A stretch of 6,701 bases of DNA from Methanosarcinales archaeon (GTDB taxonomy: Archaea > Halobacteriota > Syntropharchaeia > Alkanophagales > Methanospirareceae), in NCBI GenBank assembly GCA_003661125.1, contig QMVO01000095.1, forward strand, positions 1 through 6,701, in the 5' to 3' direction. Each line of letters opens with the position of its first letter. The first letter of the stretch is position 1. The notes beneath the pieces are model-generated. The model was given only the letters and a program-made list of their open reading frames with translations, searched no databases and had not been told where the DNA came from. Both the position numbers and the translations under genes were made by a program. Below, in pieces: positions 5,986-6,701 of this stretch.

Positions 5986-6588
5986 ATGGAGATAAATCAT
6001 GTTTTTGGACTGTTGCTGGTGAAAGTATTTATTATGCTATTCGTGATAATGGACCCGGCAGGCAATATTCCTGTATTTATGGCATTAACGAAAGGTATGA
6101 GTGGAAGTGAGAGGAAAAAGGAGCTTAATTACGCGGTTTTGGTTGCTGCAATTCTACTCCTCTTATTTGCCTTTCTTGGAAGGATTATTCTATCTGTGCT
6201 GGGCATAACTACAAATAGCTTTATGACCGCGGGCGGCATCCTCCTTCTGTTCTTCTCCTTTGACCTTTTACGTGGTGAACATAAATATGTGGTCAGTAAA
6301 GAATCAGGAGCTGGCGTGGGAGCAGTTCCATTAGGAACTCCTTTGCTTGCAGGTCCAGGTGCTATAACTACTGTTATGGTGATAATACAATCTTGTGGAG
6401 CTTTTGTGGTTCTTTTTGCTATTTTCTCCGCTATTCTCGCAACAAGGTTTTTATTAGGACTTTCAGAAAGGATATATCGAATATTAGGAAAAGTAGGGTC
6501 TGAAGTGTTAAGCCGTATAATGGGGATAATAGTGGCGGCAATCGCGATAGAGTTTATTGCTGGAGGGCTAAGAGGGATGTTTTTTTAA
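5986..6588 (+). CDS. MarC-family integral membrane protein (UPF0056)
   Basis: Six-helix inner membrane protein of the MarC/UPF0056 family. The family's transport substrate is not established, and the original link to multiple antibiotic resistance is not well supported. The 200 residues have hydrophobic segments at about 7-27, 48-70, 76-95, 113-134, 137-157 and 178-196. Family motifs are MDPAGNIPVF (22-31), in the first helix region, and its pseudo-repeat LLAGPGAITTVMV (120-132), consistent with two inverted three-helix halves. The ATG at 5986 gives the usual family length and N-terminus. The frame stays open upstream to 5854, but that extension runs antisense to the rfcS 5' coding region and adds a non-family segment. 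No clear ribosome binding site precedes the ATG, consistent with leaderless translation from the TATA element at 5950-5959. It is divergent from rfcS and probably monocistronic. Confidence 0.9.
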   Translation: MEINHVFGLLLVKVFIMLFVIMDPAGNIPVFMALTKGMSGSERKKELNYAVLVAAILLLLFAFLGRIILSVLGITTNSFMTAGGILLLFFSFDLLRGEHKYVVSKESGAGVGAVPLGTPLLAGPGAITTVMVIIQSCGAFVVLFAIFSAILATRFLLGLSERIYRILGKVGSEVLSRIMGIIVAAIAIEFIAGGLRGMFF

Positions 6589-6615
6589 CTCTTTTTTCTT
6601 AAATAAAAATAAGAA
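6589..6615 (+). terminator. T-rich 3' region after the MarC gene, probable terminator
   Basis: The stop codon is followed within 3 nt by a pyrimidine run with six consecutive T (6592-6597), the kind of U-tract at which archaeal RNA polymerase terminates. It overlaps a 6-bp inverted repeat, TTCTTA (6596-6601) with TAAGAA (6610-6615). The weak AT-only stem is not needed for archaeal termination. Confidence 0.45.
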
Positions 6616-6616
6616 G

Positions 6617-6701
6617 TGGGGTGCGCCCCTAAAAGTAGACACTAAGTTAAGAAATAAGAAAAAATGAAAAAGGGGTGCAAGATGAAAAGAAGGAGGAAAT
6701 A
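6617..6701 (+). mobile_element. Probable left end of an IS3-like insertion sequence (partial)
   Basis: The stretch starting TGGGGTGCGCCCCTAAAAGT (6617-6636) and continuing AGACACTAAG looks like the terminal inverted repeat of IS3-type elements. These commonly begin TG, have a GCCCC block and continue with AAAAGTAGACA-like sequence. About 45 nt later comes an ORF with a good ribosome binding site whose product starts MKRRRK, as many IS3-family OrfA proteins do. The other end, the target-site duplication and the transposase itself lie outside the window, so the family call is from pattern memory only. Intergenic sequence with a short GGGG-TGCG-CCCC hairpin is the alternative. Confidence 0.45.
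6682..6701 (+). CDS. Start of a basic ORF, possibly transposase OrfA (cut by window edge)
   Basis: An ATG at 6682 follows GGGGTG (6672-6677) with 4-nt spacing, a good ribosome binding site. Six full codons are visible, reading MKRRRK, and the next begins TA. This matches the basic N-terminus common in IS3-family OrfA helix-turn-helix proteins. An in-frame ATG at 6664 would add MKKGCK but has no ribosome binding site. So few residues cannot establish function. Confidence 0.4.

Overview
The window looks like a chromosomal segment of an anaerobic archaeon. The main evidence is an archaeal-type clamp-loader small subunit (RfcS), an archaeal-type UMP kinase (PyrH), an oxygen-sensitive class III ribonucleotide reductase (NrdD), and AT-rich TATA-box promoters, one apparently leaderless. 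Moderate GC content and the NorD-like gene would suit a methanogen or a methanogen-related/ANME-type euryarchaeote. That placement is an impression from memory, not a demonstrated assignment.

Layout. Five genes lie on the minus strand, read from right to left: rfcS (4944-5927), pyrH (4146-4829), a NorD-like von Willebrand A (VWA) protein (2542-4125), nrdD (290-2545), and the first 47 codons of a RecF/OLD-type P-loop ATPase cut by the left edge (1-141). pyrH and the VWA gene are 20 nt apart, and the VWA gene and nrdD overlap by 4 nt (GTGA), so these three are almost certainly one transcription unit. rfcS lies 114 nt upstream of the preferred pyrH start and may be co-transcribed. A MarC-family membrane protein (5986-6588) diverges from rfcS, and a nearly palindromic TATA element sits between them. 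The right edge (about 6617-6701) resembles the terminus of an IS3-like insertion sequence with the first codons of its orfA.

How the genes fit together. UMP kinase feeds the pyrimidine nucleotide pool, NrdD reduces ribonucleotides anaerobically, and RfcS loads the sliding clamp, so the cluster reads as DNA-precursor supply plus replication. The unexplained member is the NorD-like protein. This family normally works with a MoxR/NorQ/CbbQ AAA+ ATPase to activate metalloenzymes or Rubisco, but no such ATPase is in the window and the gene is instead translationally coupled to nrdD. Neither the NrdD activase NrdG nor a redoxin is in the window.

The main points for follow-up are the NorD-like/NrdD coupling, a PIP-box-like C-terminal tail on NrdD, a tandem cysteine at its active site, a pentanucleotide repeat covering the VWA start codon, a T9 run early in pyrH, and a nested hairpin just after nrdD. 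No gene-free stretch exceeds 300 bases. No RNA gene or CRISPR array was seen.
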